Assembly: GCA_036513415.1 (NCBI GenBank)
Contig: DATBZA010000072.1
Span: forward strand, 1 to 64,000
Direction of reading: 5' to 3'
Length of the DNA stretch: 64,000 nucleotides
Source: 40CM-4-68-19 sp036513415
GTDB lineage: Bacteria; Myxococcota; Myxococcia; Myxococcales; 40CM-4-68-19
Positions 49,356 to 58,382 of this stretch are shown here, piece by piece (within the stretch, counting starts at the first letter, position 1; every line of letters begins with the position of its first letter). Position numbers and translations under genes: made by a program. The notes beneath the pieces are model-generated. The model was not told the DNA's origin, did no database searches, and saw only the letters and a list, made by a program, of their open reading frames with translations.

Positions 49356-50117
49356 TCAGAGCGCCGCGCGAAGCGACCGCACCAGGCCCGCGGCCGCCTG
49401 GACCCCGCCCTCATGGTGCAGCGTGACCAGCGCGGATCCGACCACCACGCCGTCCGCCTTGCCCTTCAGCGCCGCGGCATGCTCCGGACGGGAGATGCCG
49501 AATCCGACTACCACCGGCGCCGGCGAGAGAGCGCGCAGCTCAGCGAGCCGCGAGTCCAGATCCCGAGGCAGCGCCGACCGCGCACCGGTCACGCCAGTCA
49601 CGCTGACGTAGTAGAGGAACCCTCGCGCCACGCTCGCGATCTGCGCCGCGCGCTCGCGAGGAGTGGTCGGCGCGACCAGCAGCACCAGGTCCAGCCCCTG
49701 TGCCGCGAGGTCCGCGCGCAGCGGCCCCGCCTCCTCGAGCGGCAGGTCCGGCACGATCGCGCCACAGAGTCCGGCGTCGCGGAGGGCGCGGGCAAACGCG
49801 GGCGAGCCCATCGCCTCGATCGGGTTCATGTACCCCATGGTCACCACTGGCGCGCGCAGCCGGAGGCGCGACGTCATCGCCAGCAGATCCCGCAAGGTCG
49901 TCCGCGCCGCGATCGCCCGGGTCGCCGCCGCCTGCAGGACGGGGCCGTCGGCGATCGGATCGGAGAAGGGCAGGCCCAGCTCGATGACGTCGGCGCCTTC
50001 CGCATCGATGGCCTGCAGCAACGCGGCCGTGTCCCCGTCGCCACCCATCGCATAGCAGACCAGCGCCGTCCGTCCTTGCGCTCGCGCGGCCGCGAATGCG
50101 TCCGAGAGGCGGTTCAT
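49356..50117 (-). CDS. trpA: tryptophan synthase alpha subunit
   Basis: A 253-residue subunit that cleaves indole-3-glycerol phosphate to indole, which is channelled to TrpB. Catalytic Glu46 (VIELGLPFSDP) and Asp57 (ADGP) are present, as are the TMGYMNPI loop, PDLPLEEA and the YYVSVTGVTGAR loop. Last gene of the trp operon; its ATG overlaps the trpB stop by 4 bases. Its stop TGA and the convergent glycosyltransferase stop TGA together make the palindrome TGATCA at 49353-49358. Confidence 0.96.
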   Translation of the reverse strand: MNRLSDAFAAARAQGRTALVCYAMGGDGDTAALLQAIDAEGADVIELGLPFSDPIADGPVLQAAATRAIAARTTLRDLLAMTSRLRLRAPVVTMGYMNPIEAMGSPAFARALRDAGLCGAIVPDLPLEEAGPLRADLAAQGLDLVLLVAPTTPRERAAQIASVARGFLYYVSVTGVTGARSALPRDLDSRLAELRALSPAPVVVGFGISRPEHAAALKGKADGVVVGSALVTLHHEGGVQAAAGLVRSLRAAL

Positions 50118-51319
50118 CGCAGCGCTTCCTGGATGGTCGCCAGGTCCTTGTCGCCTCGCCCGGAGAGGTTCACCACCACCAGCTCGCCCCGGACCAGGGG
50201 GAGCGCGGCGATGGCGTGGGCGGACTCCAGGGCGCAGAGAATCCCTTCGCTCGTCGCGAGCGTCTGGAATGCCTCCAGCGCCTCGTCGTCCCTCGCGGAA
50301 AGCACTGTCAGACGGCCCTGGTCCCGCAGGTGCGACAGCTCGGGCCCGACGCCGGGATAATCGAGACCGGCGCTGATCGAGTGCGCTTCCGCGATCTGTC
50401 CGTCTTCCGTCTGCAGCACGTACGACCGCGACCCGTGCAGCACGCCGGGGCGGCCCTTCGTGAGCGAGGCGCCGTGCTTCCCGCTCTCGAGCCCGAGTCC
50501 CGCCGCCTCGACCCCGTACAGCCTCACCGAGGGCTCGCCGACGAACCGGTGCAACGCGCCGATGGCATTCGATCCGCCGCCCACGCACGCGACCACTGCG
50601 TCCGGCAGCCGTCCCTCCGCGCGGACGATCTGCCCGGCGATCTCCTCGCCGATGATCTTCTGCAGCTCGCGCACCATCACCGGATACGGATGCGGCCCCG
50701 CGGCGCTGCCGATGCAGTAGTAGGTGGTGCGGACGTTGGTGACCCAGTCCCGGATCGCCTCGTTCATCGCGTCCTTGAGCGTCCGCGACCCGGCGTCCAC
50801 GCTCCGCACCTCCGCGCCCAGCATCTTCATCCGGGCCACGTTGGGGCTCTGCCGTCGGACGTCCTCGGTCCCCATGTAGACGATGCACTCGAGCCCGAGC
50901 AGCGCGCAGACGGTGGCGGTGGCGACGCCGTGCTGCCCCGCGCCCGTCTCCGCGATCACGCGCTTCTTGCCCATCCGCTTCGCCAGCAGCGCCTGGCCGA
51001 GCGTGTTGTTCAGCTTGTGCGCTCCGGTGTGGAGCAGGTCCTCGCGCTTGAGGTAGATGCGCGCCGCAACGCCGAGCGCGGCCGCGAGGCGGTCCGCGCG
51101 AAAGAGCGGCGTCGGACGGCCGGCGTACGTGGTCAACAGATGGGTCAGCTCGTCGCGGTAGGCCGGGTCGGCACGGGCGGCAATCCACGCCTGCTCCAGC
51201 TCGTCGAGCGCGGGGATCAGCGTCTCCGGAACGAACCGGCCGCCGTACGCGCCGAAGCGCCCTCGCGCATCTGGGGGCGCGACCGTCGGTTCCGCGAGCA
51301 GCGGCGGCATCTGCTTCAT
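50114..51319 (-). CDS. trpB: tryptophan synthase beta subunit
   Basis: A 401-residue PLP enzyme that joins indole and serine. The PLP Lys102 lies in HTGAHKLNNTLGQ, preceded by YLKREDL. Others: AETGAGQHGVATATV, the phosphate-binding CVGGGSNAIG, and the C-terminal SGRGDKD. It is the standard TrpB1 type paired with TrpA. The ATG at 51319 overlaps the trpF stop by 4 bases; longer in-frame extensions run into trpF and are rejected. Confidence 0.97.
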   Translation of the reverse strand: MKQMPPLLAEPTVAPPDARGRFGAYGGRFVPETLIPALDELEQAWIAARADPAYRDELTHLLTTYAGRPTPLFRADRLAAALGVAARIYLKREDLLHTGAHKLNNTLGQALLAKRMGKKRVIAETGAGQHGVATATVCALLGLECIVYMGTEDVRRQSPNVARMKMLGAEVRSVDAGSRTLKDAMNEAIRDWVTNVRTTYYCIGSAAGPHPYPVMVRELQKIIGEEIAGQIVRAEGRLPDAVVACVGGGSNAIGALHRFVGEPSVRLYGVEAAGLGLESGKHGASLTKGRPGVLHGSRSYVLQTEDGQIAEAHSISAGLDYPGVGPELSHLRDQGRLTVLSARDDEALEAFQTLATSEGILCALESAHAIAALPLVRGELVVVNLSGRGDKDLATIQEALR

Positions 51320-51909
51320 CGGGAAGCACCTCGGGCGGCACGGACGAAAGCCCGGACGCGCTCGCCATCCTTGTATCCGTCTTCGCCTTCGATGCCGCTC
51401 GCCACGTCGACACCCGATGGCTGGGCCTCGGCGATGGCGCGGGCCACGTTCTCGGGGGTGAGGCCGCCGGCGACGAACAGCTCGCCGCCATGCAGGGCGC
51501 GGGCCCTGGCAGCGAGGGACCAGGCGAAGCTCTTGCCCGATCCAGCCGCGGGGCCGTCGAGGAGGATGCGCGCCGCTCCCGGGCGGGGCTGCAGCGAATC
51601 CTCCGACGTCACCTGGAGCGCGGCGTAGAGGGGGAACCTGGCGGTCCCAGCCGGCCACGCGCCGTGCAGCTGCGCTGCCTGCAAGCCCACTTCACCCACG
51701 ACGCCCACCACCTCGGATAGCTCCGCGTCGAGGAAGACGCCCACCAGGGGCACCCGCGCGGGCAGCGCGTCCCGGATCGCCTTGGCTTCCTGCACGGTCA
51801 CGCGCCGGCGGCTGCTGGCGGCGAAGATGACGCCGATCTCGTCGGCTCCCTCGTCGGCACAGAGGAGCGCATCCGCCACCGTGCGCACTCCGCAGAGCTT
51901 GATCTTCAT
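51316..51909 (-). CDS. trpF: phosphoribosylanthranilate isomerase
   Basis: A 197-residue barrel enzyme that isomerises phosphoribosyl-anthranilate. The general base Cys6 (KLCGVR) and general acid Asp (ILLDGPAAGSGKSF) are present, plus IGVIFAASSRRRV, LQAAQLHG, FVAGGLTPENV and the phosphate-binding GVDVASGIEG. Length is normal. It overlaps both neighbours (trpC and trpB) by 4 bases. Confidence 0.95.
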   Translation of the reverse strand: MKIKLCGVRTVADALLCADEGADEIGVIFAASSRRRVTVQEAKAIRDALPARVPLVGVFLDAELSEVVGVVGEVGLQAAQLHGAWPAGTARFPLYAALQVTSEDSLQPRPGAARILLDGPAAGSGKSFAWSLAARARALHGGELFVAGGLTPENVARAIAEAQPSGVDVASGIEGEDGYKDGERVRAFVRAARGASR

Positions 51910-52643
51910 GCGCGCACCAGCGCGCGAGTCGCGCTCTCGGCGTCCGCCGCGGAGGAGAGGGCCTCTCCGACCAGCAGCATCGCGGCCCCTTGTGCCCGGC
52001 AGCGGCGCGCATCGCCGGGAAAGCGGATGCCGCTCTCCGCAACCAGCGGCGCGATGTCCCGCGCCAGTGGCGCCAGCCGCGCGAACGTCTGCGGATGCAC
52101 CTCGAGCGTCTTCAGGTCCCGGGCGTTCACTCCGAGCAGGTCCGGCTCGCAAGCGCGCGCGACCGCGAGCTCGCTCTCCTCGTGGACTTCGAAGAGCACC
52201 GCCAGCCCCAGCTCGCGGGCGAGCTCCCGGAGCGGGCGCAGGGTGGCGAGCGGAGCTGCCGCCGCGATGAGCAGGATCGCGTCCGCGCCGTGAGCGCGCG
52301 CCTCCCGCACCTGGAACTCGGTGACGATGAAGTCCTTGCGCAGCACCGGCAGCGACACCGCGGCCCGCGCCGCCCGCAGGTCGCCGAGCGAGCCGCCAAA
52401 GTGCGCGCGGTCGGTGAGGACGGAGATCGCCGCCGCTCCGCCGCGCTCGTACGCCTGCGCCAGGGATGCGGGATCCAACCCGGGATGGATGGCGCCCTTG
52501 GACGGGCTCGCCCGCTTCACCTCGGCGATCAATCCGCTGCGCGGAAATGGCCGCGGAGGCAAAGCCTCGGAGGGCAGGGGCAGCTTCTCCCGCTCGATTG
52601 CGTCGGCAACCGCCTGCGCGACCAGCCTGGCAAGATGGCTCAC
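51906..52643 (-). CDS. trpC: indole-3-glycerol phosphate synthase
   Basis: A 245-residue barrel enzyme. Motifs: LIAEVKRASPSKG with the catalytic Lys, ISVLTDRAHFGGS, LPVLRKDFIV with the catalytic Lys and an Asp, ILLIAAA, LFEVHEESEL, LGVNARDLKTLEV and VAESGIR. It is a little short at the N-terminus. The start is the GTG at 52643 (VSHLARLVAQAV), overlapping the trpD stop by 4 bases. The protein is separate from TrpF, not the fused form of E. coli. Confidence 0.94.
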   Translation of the reverse strand: MSHLARLVAQAVADAIEREKLPLPSEALPPRPFPRSGLIAEVKRASPSKGAIHPGLDPASLAQAYERGGAAAISVLTDRAHFGGSLGDLRAARAAVSLPVLRKDFIVTEFQVREARAHGADAILLIAAAAPLATLRPLRELARELGLAVLFEVHEESELAVARACEPDLLGVNARDLKTLEVHPQTFARLAPLARDIAPLVAESGIRFPGDARRCRAQGAAMLLVGEALSSAADAESATRALVRA

Positions 52644-53668
52644 GAAGCCGCCTTCCGCGCCTGCGACGTCTTCGCCAGACGCTCGAGGCGGTCCAGCGCG
52701 GCGCCGCTGTCGATCGCCCGCTCCGCCAGCTGGACGCCCTCGGCGATGGTTTCGCACACGCCCGCGGCCGCGAGAGCCGCGCCGCCGTTCAACACCGTCG
52801 CCGCCCGGCGAGGACCGTTCTCGCCCCGCAGCACGCTTCGCAACATCTCGGCGTTTTGCCGCACGTCGCCACCGCGCAAGCCCTCGAGCGGCGCGCGGGC
52901 GATGCCTGCGTCCTCCGGCAACAGCTCGAACTGCCGCACCGTCCCTCCCCGCACCTCGCACACCAGCGTCGGGCCCGCGGTCGAAATCTCGTCCAGCCCG
53001 CCTTCGCCGTGGACGACGAAGGCACGGTCGCATCCCAGCTCCAGGAGCGTCCTCGCCAGGACGGGCACCAGCGGGGCTGCGTACACCCCGAGCAGTTGCC
53101 GCCGGGCGCCGGCGGGGTTCGCCAGCGGCCCGAGAAGGTTGAAGAGCGTCCGCAGACCGAGGTCTTTCCGGACCGGCGCGACGTGACGCATGGCCGCATG
53201 ATGGCGCGGAGCGAAGAGGAACCCGATGCCGCACTCGTCGATGCACGCCGCCACCGCCACCGGCGAAAGCTCCACCTCCACGCCCAGGGCAGCGAGCACG
53301 TCGGCGCTTCCACACTTCGAGGAGACGGCGCGATTGCCGTGCTTGGCGACCCGCGCGCCTCCGGCCGCGGCGACGAAAGCGGCCGCGGTGGAGATGTTGA
53401 ACGTGTGCGAGGAATCGCCGCCCGTCCCGCACGTGTCGATCAGGCGGTCCTGCGAGACCTCCACCCGCGCCGCCCGGGCCCGGAGCGCCTGGGCGGCCCC
53501 GGCGATCTCGTCGGGCGTCTCGCCCTTGATTCTCAGGGCAATCAGCAGCGCCGCCACCTGCGCCACCGGCGCGCCGCCGTCCAGCATGGAGTCCATCGCC
53601 GCCGCCGCCTGCGCGCGCGTGAGGTGAATGCCCTCCACCGCCAGCCGGATGTGCTCGCGAAGCGGCAT
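52640..53668 (-). CDS. trpD: anthranilate phosphoribosyltransferase
   Basis: A 342-residue enzyme that attaches phosphoribose from PRPP to anthranilate. Motifs: DTCGTGGDSSHTFNISTAAA (PRPP loop), KHGNRAVSSKCGSADVLAALG, FLFAPRHHAAMRHVAPVRK, RTLFNLLGPLANPAG, and HGEGGLDE. It starts at an ATG 2 bases after the trpG stop and is separate from TrpG, not fused as in enterics. Confidence 0.96.
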   Translation of the reverse strand: MPLREHIRLAVEGIHLTRAQAAAAMDSMLDGGAPVAQVAALLIALRIKGETPDEIAGAAQALRARAARVEVSQDRLIDTCGTGGDSSHTFNISTAAAFVAAAGGARVAKHGNRAVSSKCGSADVLAALGVEVELSPVAVAACIDECGIGFLFAPRHHAAMRHVAPVRKDLGLRTLFNLLGPLANPAGARRQLLGVYAAPLVPVLARTLLELGCDRAFVVHGEGGLDEISTAGPTLVCEVRGGTVRQFELLPEDAGIARAPLEGLRGGDVRQNAEMLRSVLRGENGPRRAATVLNGGAALAAAGVCETIAEGVQLAERAIDSGAALDRLERLAKTSQARKAAS

Positions 53669-53670
53669 CG

Positions 53671-54270
53671 CTACACCTCGAGGAAGTTGCGGAGCAGCGT
53701 CTGCCCGTCGGGAGTGAGGATCGACTCGGGATGGAACTGCACCCCGAACACGGGCAGCTTGAGGTGGCGAAGCGCCATCACGATGCCATCCTTGGTGCGG
53801 GCGGAGACCTTGAGCTGCCTGGGCAGCGTGCGGGCATCCACCACCAGCGAGTGATACCGGCCGGCTCGGAGCGGCCTGGGCGCGCCGCGAAACAGGCTGC
53901 TGCCGTCATGGACGATCTCTTCCGCCTTGCCGTGCACCGGCACCCGCGCGCGGACCACCTTGCCGCCGAATGCCTGGCCGATGCTCTGGTGTCCGAGGCA
54001 GACCCCGAGGATGGGGATGGCACGCTGCGGCCGGGGGAAACCGTTGACCCCGCAGGCGCGCGCGATCAGCTCGAGACAGACGCCGGCCTCGTTCGGCGTA
54101 CAGGGGCCCGGCGAGAGCACCAGCCGCTCCGGCTTCCGGGCAAGGATCTCCTCCGCGGCAAGCGCGTCGTTGCGCAGCACCTCCACCGAGGCGCCCAGTT
54201 CTCCGAGCCGTTGCACCAGGTTGAAGGTGAACGAGTCGTAGTTGTCGATCACCAGGACGCGGCGCTTCAT
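53671..54270 (-). CDS. trpG: anthranilate synthase glutamine amidotransferase subunit
   Basis: A 199-residue class I amidotransferase that supplies ammonia to TrpE. The triad is complete: Cys91 (GVCLGHQSIGQ), His180 and Glu182 (FHPES). Substrate segments NYDSFTFNLVQ and SPGPCTPNEAG are typical. It may also serve PabB, as no separate pabA was seen. Its ATG overlaps the trpE stop by 4 bases. Confidence 0.95.
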   Translation of the reverse strand: MKRRVLVIDNYDSFTFNLVQRLGELGASVEVLRNDALAAEEILARKPERLVLSPGPCTPNEAGVCLELIARACGVNGFPRPQRAIPILGVCLGHQSIGQAFGGKVVRARVPVHGKAEEIVHDGSSLFRGAPRPLRAGRYHSLVVDARTLPRQLKVSARTKDGIVMALRHLKLPVFGVQFHPESILTPDGQTLLRNFLEV

Positions 54271-55716
54271 GCAACCGCCTTCCCCGCCACGGCGCCGTAT
54301 GCCGCGCCGACGGATGCGCGCACTTTCGCCAGCACCTCGCGCCACTCGGACGCCGGATCGCTGTCGGCGACGATCCCCGCTCCGGCCTGGGCGAAGAGCC
54401 GGCCCCCGCTGCGGAAGAGGGTGCGGATGGCGATGGCGAGCTGGACGTCGCCGGACCCCGAGAACCAGCCCACCGCGCCGCCGTACGGACCGCGCTGCAC
54501 GCCTTCCAGCTCGTCGATGATCTCCAGCGCGCGGATCTTCGGGGCGCCCGAGAGCGTCCCCGCGGGAAATGCCGCGGCGAACGCGTCCACCGCGCCGAGC
54601 CCCGGATTCAGGACGCCGCTCACCTCGCTGGTCATGTGCATCACGTGGCTGAACCGCTCCGTCTCCATCAGCCGCTCGACCTTGACGGACCCGATGCGCG
54701 AGACCCGGCCCACGTCGTTGCGCCCGAGATCCACCAGCATGGTGTGCTCCGCGCACTCTTTGGGGTCGGCGCGCAGCTCCTTTTCGAGACGGAGATCTTC
54801 CTCCTGCGTGGTGCCGCGGCGCCGCGTGCCGGCGATGGGCCGCACCGTCATCTTGCCGGCCTCCACCTGCACCAGGAGCTCCGGGGACGCGCCGAACAGC
54901 TCGCGCCCACCGACGCGCAGGTAGAAGTGGTAAGGCGCCGGGCTGGCTGCGCGGAGCGTGCGGTAGAGCGAGAACCCGTCGCAGTCGGGCAGCTCGAAGC
55001 GCTGCGAGAGCACCACCTGGAAGACGTCGCCGGCGTGGATGTACTCGAGCGCCCGCCGGACCGCGGCCTTGTACTGCTTCTCTCCTCCGGCGACGGGCAC
55101 CGGCTCCGGCAAGCCGCCTTTGAGGAAGCGCGCGCCGTTGCGGCGGTCGCTGAACAGGCGTGCGCCGAGCGATTGGGCCGCCGGGGCTCGCAGCGCCTGC
55201 GGGAAGTGGCCGAGCGCGAATCCCTCCAGCACGCGCTTCGCCAAGGCTTCCGCCCGCGGCTGCGCGTCGGGCCCGCTCGCCAGCGCCCAGGTCCTGCCCT
55301 GCCGGTGATCGAAGGCGATCAGCTCGCGAACGAGCAGCAGCTCCGCCTCGGGAAAGAGCGGGTCCGGGCCCAGCCGCTGCGGCAGGCGTTCGGTCCAGGC
55401 GGCGCTGCCCCAGCCGAGGTATCCGACATATCCGCCGCAGAAGGGCGGAAGACCCTCGACGCGCTCCGCCCGCTCGGCGTCGAGAGCGCCTCGCAGCGTC
55501 TCCAGGGGCTGCGCTTCCTTGCGCAGCGACAGGCGCGCGCCGTCCGCGCCCGTGCCGACGTAGCTGTACCGGCCCAGCGCTCCCTCGAAGAGGAAGGCGT
55601 CCCGCCGCTGCTCTTGGTCGAGGAGACAGAAGACGCCGAAGGGCGTCAGCAGATCACCGGGAAGTTCGACGGAGGCTGGAGCGCCTCCAAAGCCTGCTCC
55701 GGGAAAGGGGTTGCAT
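54267..55716 (-). CDS. trpE: anthranilate synthase component I, start region disrupted or frameshifted
   Basis: The chorismate-binding domain is intact: DVFQVVLSQRFEL, RPIAGTRRRG, VDLGRNDVGRVSRIG, MHMTSEVSG and FPAGTLSGAPKIRALE. The TrpE N-terminal domain (LPGDLLTPFGVF, GRYSYVGTGADG, GGYVGYLGWG) continues open to about 55725, yet no ATG, GTG or TTG occurs in that frame; the first is a TTG at 55244, which would remove about 155 residues. An ATG at 55716 lies one base out of frame. Removing one base from the run at 55707-55710 joins it, giving MQPFPGAGFGGAP and 482 residues, a normal length. A sequencing indel, a real mutation, or a rare start codon are all possible. Confidence 0.85.
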
Positions 55717-55798
55717 CCCGGGGAGACTAGCGGGGTTGCGGTCCGGGGATCAAGGCAAATCCCGGTCGGGCCGCTTTCCCACGTGATAGAAGCCGCGC

Positions 55799-57142
55799 AT
55801 GGCGACGCCAGCGCGGCGGATCGCGGCCGAGGTCCTGATGCGCGTCGCGCAGGACGGTGCGTTCGCCAACCTCGCGCTCGACGCGGCGCTGCGGCAGGCC
55901 GGCGCCCTCGAGCCGCGCGAGGTGGCGCTGGCGACGGAGCTGACGTACGGGTCCTTGCGCTGGCAACTCCAGCTCGACCGGGCGCTGGCGGCGCACAGCG
56001 ACCGCGCGCTGGAGGATCTCGACGACCCGGTGCGCGTCGCCTTGCGCCTCGGCGCCTTCGAGCTCCTCCACCACGGGAAGGTCCCGCCGCATGCGGCGGT
56101 CAACGAGGCCGTGGAGCTGGCGAAGGAGCTGAAGGCGGGGCGGGCAGCGGGTTTCGTGAACGCGGTGCTGCGGAAGCTCGCGGAGACGCGGGCGCCGCCG
56201 CCGCCGCCGTCGCGCGAGGTCGACCCGGTCGGCCATGTCGCCGCCCTGACCGCCCACCCCCGCTGGATGATCGAGAGCTGGTCCCGCTGGCTGGGGCCTT
56301 CCGAGGCGGAGAAGCTGTCCGAGGCGAACCAGCAGCAAGCCGCGGCGACGGTGCGGGTGGCGCGCCGACGCGGGACCCCGCAGCAAGCGCAGGAGGCGCT
56401 GCAGAAGTCCAGCATCGAGTCCCGGCCGGGCAAGTACAGCCCCGACGCGCTGGTCCTCGCCAGTGGAGCGCCGCCGGCGCTGGACATCGAAGGGCACGCG
56501 CAGGGACTCTTCCAGGCGCAGGACGAAGCGGCGCAGCTGGTTTCGCTGTTCGCGGGTCCGGATCGCTCGGCGCGGATCCTCGACGCCTGTGCTGCGCCCG
56601 GGGGAAAGGCCTGTCATCTCGCGGAGATCGCCGATCAGGGCTCGGTGCTTGCCGTGGACCTGCACGCCCGCAAGGCGAGCGCCATCGCAGAGACCGCGCG
56701 CCGGCTCGGGCTCGAGAATCTGGAGGCGCGCGCCGCCGACGTGACGGTGCCCATCCCGGACGTCCCGCTCGAGAGCTTCGACCTGGTGCTGCTCGACGCG
56801 CCTTGCTCGGGGCTGGGAACGCTGCGGCGCCATCCCGAGTTGAAGCTGCGCAGGTCGCCCGAGGACGTGGACCGCCTTGCACAACTCCAGGCGCGGCTGC
56901 TCGCGTCGGTGCAGCGATATGTCCGGCCCGGCGGCCTGCTCGTCTACTCGGTCTGCACGCTAACGCCGGAAGAGTGCGACGAGCAGGTGCAGCGGTTCCT
57001 CGCCGCATTTCCCCAATTCCGCCTCGAGCAGCCGCCGGCGGGCTTTCCCGCCGACTGCCTCGACCGCGACTTCCTCCGCACCCTCCCGCACCGGACGGGC
57101 ACCGACGGCTTCTTCGCCGCGCGCCTGAGGAGAACCGCATGA
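55799..57142 (+). CDS. rsmB: 16S rRNA (cytosine-967-C5) methyltransferase RsmB
   Basis: A 447-residue SAM-dependent rRNA methyltransferase. The N-terminal NusB-like RNA-binding domain (about 1-135) is followed by the catalytic domain: ILDACAAPGGKACHL (motif I), DAPCSGLGTLRRHPE with Cys336, and YSVCTLTPEE with the nucleophile Cys386. It is divergent from trpE with about 82 bases between. Its stop overlaps the rpe start by 4 bases. rsmB is often near fmt; here fmt is 15 kb away. Confidence 0.94.
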   Translation: MATPARRIAAEVLMRVAQDGAFANLALDAALRQAGALEPREVALATELTYGSLRWQLQLDRALAAHSDRALEDLDDPVRVALRLGAFELLHHGKVPPHAAVNEAVELAKELKAGRAAGFVNAVLRKLAETRAPPPPPSREVDPVGHVAALTAHPRWMIESWSRWLGPSEAEKLSEANQQQAAATVRVARRRGTPQQAQEALQKSSIESRPGKYSPDALVLASGAPPALDIEGHAQGLFQAQDEAAQLVSLFAGPDRSARILDACAAPGGKACHLAEIADQGSVLAVDLHARKASAIAETARRLGLENLEARAADVTVPIPDVPLESFDLVLLDAPCSGLGTLRRHPELKLRRSPEDVDRLAQLQARLLASVQRYVRPGGLLVYSVCTLTPEECDEQVQRFLAAFPQFRLEQPPAGFPADCLDRDFLRTLPHRTGTDGFFAARLRRTA

Positions 57143-57804
57143 CCGACGTGCTGATCGCGCCGTCCTTGCTCTCCTGCGACCTGTCGCGCATCGGGGAGGA
57201 GATCCGGGCCGTCGAGCAGGCCGGCGCGGACTGGATCCACGTCGACGTAATGGACGGCCGGTTCGTGCCGAACATCACCTGGGGCCCGCCGGTGGTCGCG
57301 GCGATGAAAAGGCACGCGAAGAAGCCGCTCGACTGCCACCTGATGATCGTCGAGCCGGAGAAGTACGTGGAGGAGTTCGCGAAGGCGGGCGCGGCGAACA
57401 TCACCGTGCACGTCGAGCCCTCGGTGCACCTTCACCGCACGCTGCAGCAGATCAAGGCCACCGGCGCCACCGCCGGGGTGGCGCTCAACCCGCACACGCC
57501 GCCGGAGAATTTGGTGTACGTGCTGGACTCCATCGACCTGGTGCTGGTGATGACCGTAAACCCTGGATTTGGCGGGCAAAGCTTCATCGAGGGCTGCCTT
57601 CCGAAGATCGAGAAGCTCGCTGGCTGGGTACTCAAGCGGGGGCTCAAGTCGAGGATCGAGGTGGACGGCGGGATCGCCCCGGATACCGTGGGACGGGTGG
57701 TGAGCGCGGGCGCCACGGTGCTGGTGGCCGGAACCGCCATATTCGGCCGTCCGGACTATAAACAGGCGATTCGGGCACTTCGTGACGCAGCGCGTAATCC
57801 ATGA
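57139..57804 (+). CDS. rpe: ribulose-phosphate 3-epimerase
   Basis: A 221-residue barrel enzyme interconverting ribulose- and xylulose-5-phosphate in the pentose phosphate pathway, which also makes the erythrose-4-phosphate used by AroF. Motifs: IAPSLLSCDLSRIGEEI, WIHVDVMDGRFVPNIT with a metal His/Asp, DCHLMIVEPE, MTVNPGFGGQSFI, and EVDGGIAPDT. ATG at 57139 overlaps the rsmB stop (ATGA). mgsA follows after 35 bases. Confidence 0.96.
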   Translation: MTDVLIAPSLLSCDLSRIGEEIRAVEQAGADWIHVDVMDGRFVPNITWGPPVVAAMKRHAKKPLDCHLMIVEPEKYVEEFAKAGAANITVHVEPSVHLHRTLQQIKATGATAGVALNPHTPPENLVYVLDSIDLVLVMTVNPGFGGQSFIEGCLPKIEKLAGWVLKRGLKSRIEVDGGIAPDTVGRVVSAGATVLVAGTAIFGRPDYKQAIRALRDAARNP

Positions 57805-57839
57805 TGCGCCCGTGACAGAACCGTGTAACGCTATGCGGC

Positions 57840-58307
57840 ATGGAGAACAACGTCACCAAGCTGCCCCGTGCGGACAGCCCCCGGCCGGTCGTCGCCCTGG
57901 TCGCCCACGACAGGCGCAAGGATGAGATGGTCGAGTGGGCGACGTTCAACCGCGGAACGCTGTCCAAGTGCACGATTTTCGCCACCCGGACGACAGGGCT
58001 GACGCTGCAGTCGGCCCTGGACACGCCCATCCAGCTGATGCTCTCGGGCCCGATGGGCGGCGACGCCCAGCTCGGCACGCTGATCGCCGAGGGGCGCATC
58101 GACGCGGTGTTCTTCTTCTGGGACCCGCTCACCCCGCAGCCACACGACGTGGACGTGAAGGCGCTGCTCCGCCTGGCGGTGCTCTACGACGTCTCCATCG
58201 CCTGCAACCGCAGCTCGGCGGACCACATCATCAGCTCGCCGCTGTTCACCAAGCCGGAGAAGTACCGGCAGGACAGGGGGCCGAGCTTCGTCCCCTGGGC
58301 GAAGTAG
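57840..58307 (+). CDS. mgsA: methylglyoxal synthase
   Basis: A 155-residue enzyme that turns dihydroxyacetone phosphate into methylglyoxal, a bypass that frees phosphate. Motifs: ALVAHDRRKDEMVEW, CTIFATRTTG, SGPMGGDAQLG with the catalytic Asp, FFFWDPLTPQPHDVDVKAL with the active-site His and ACNRSSAD. Length is normal. No glyoxalase is in the window. Confidence 0.95.
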   Translation: MENNVTKLPRADSPRPVVALVAHDRRKDEMVEWATFNRGTLSKCTIFATRTTGLTLQSALDTPIQLMLSGPMGGDAQLGTLIAEGRIDAVFFFWDPLTPQPHDVDVKALLRLAVLYDVSIACNRSSADHIISSPLFTKPEKYRQDRGPSFVPWAK

Positions 58308-58382
58308 CAGGTCAGCCGACGCTCGCGGCGACGATCTCCCATGCGCAGGCGTCCGGGCAGCTGAATCCGGGCGGGTGCGGAC

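Noticed and set aside
55717..55798. Possible trp leader peptide and attenuator before trpE
   Set aside because: There is no short frame with clustered Trp codons and no paired terminator/antiterminator stems.
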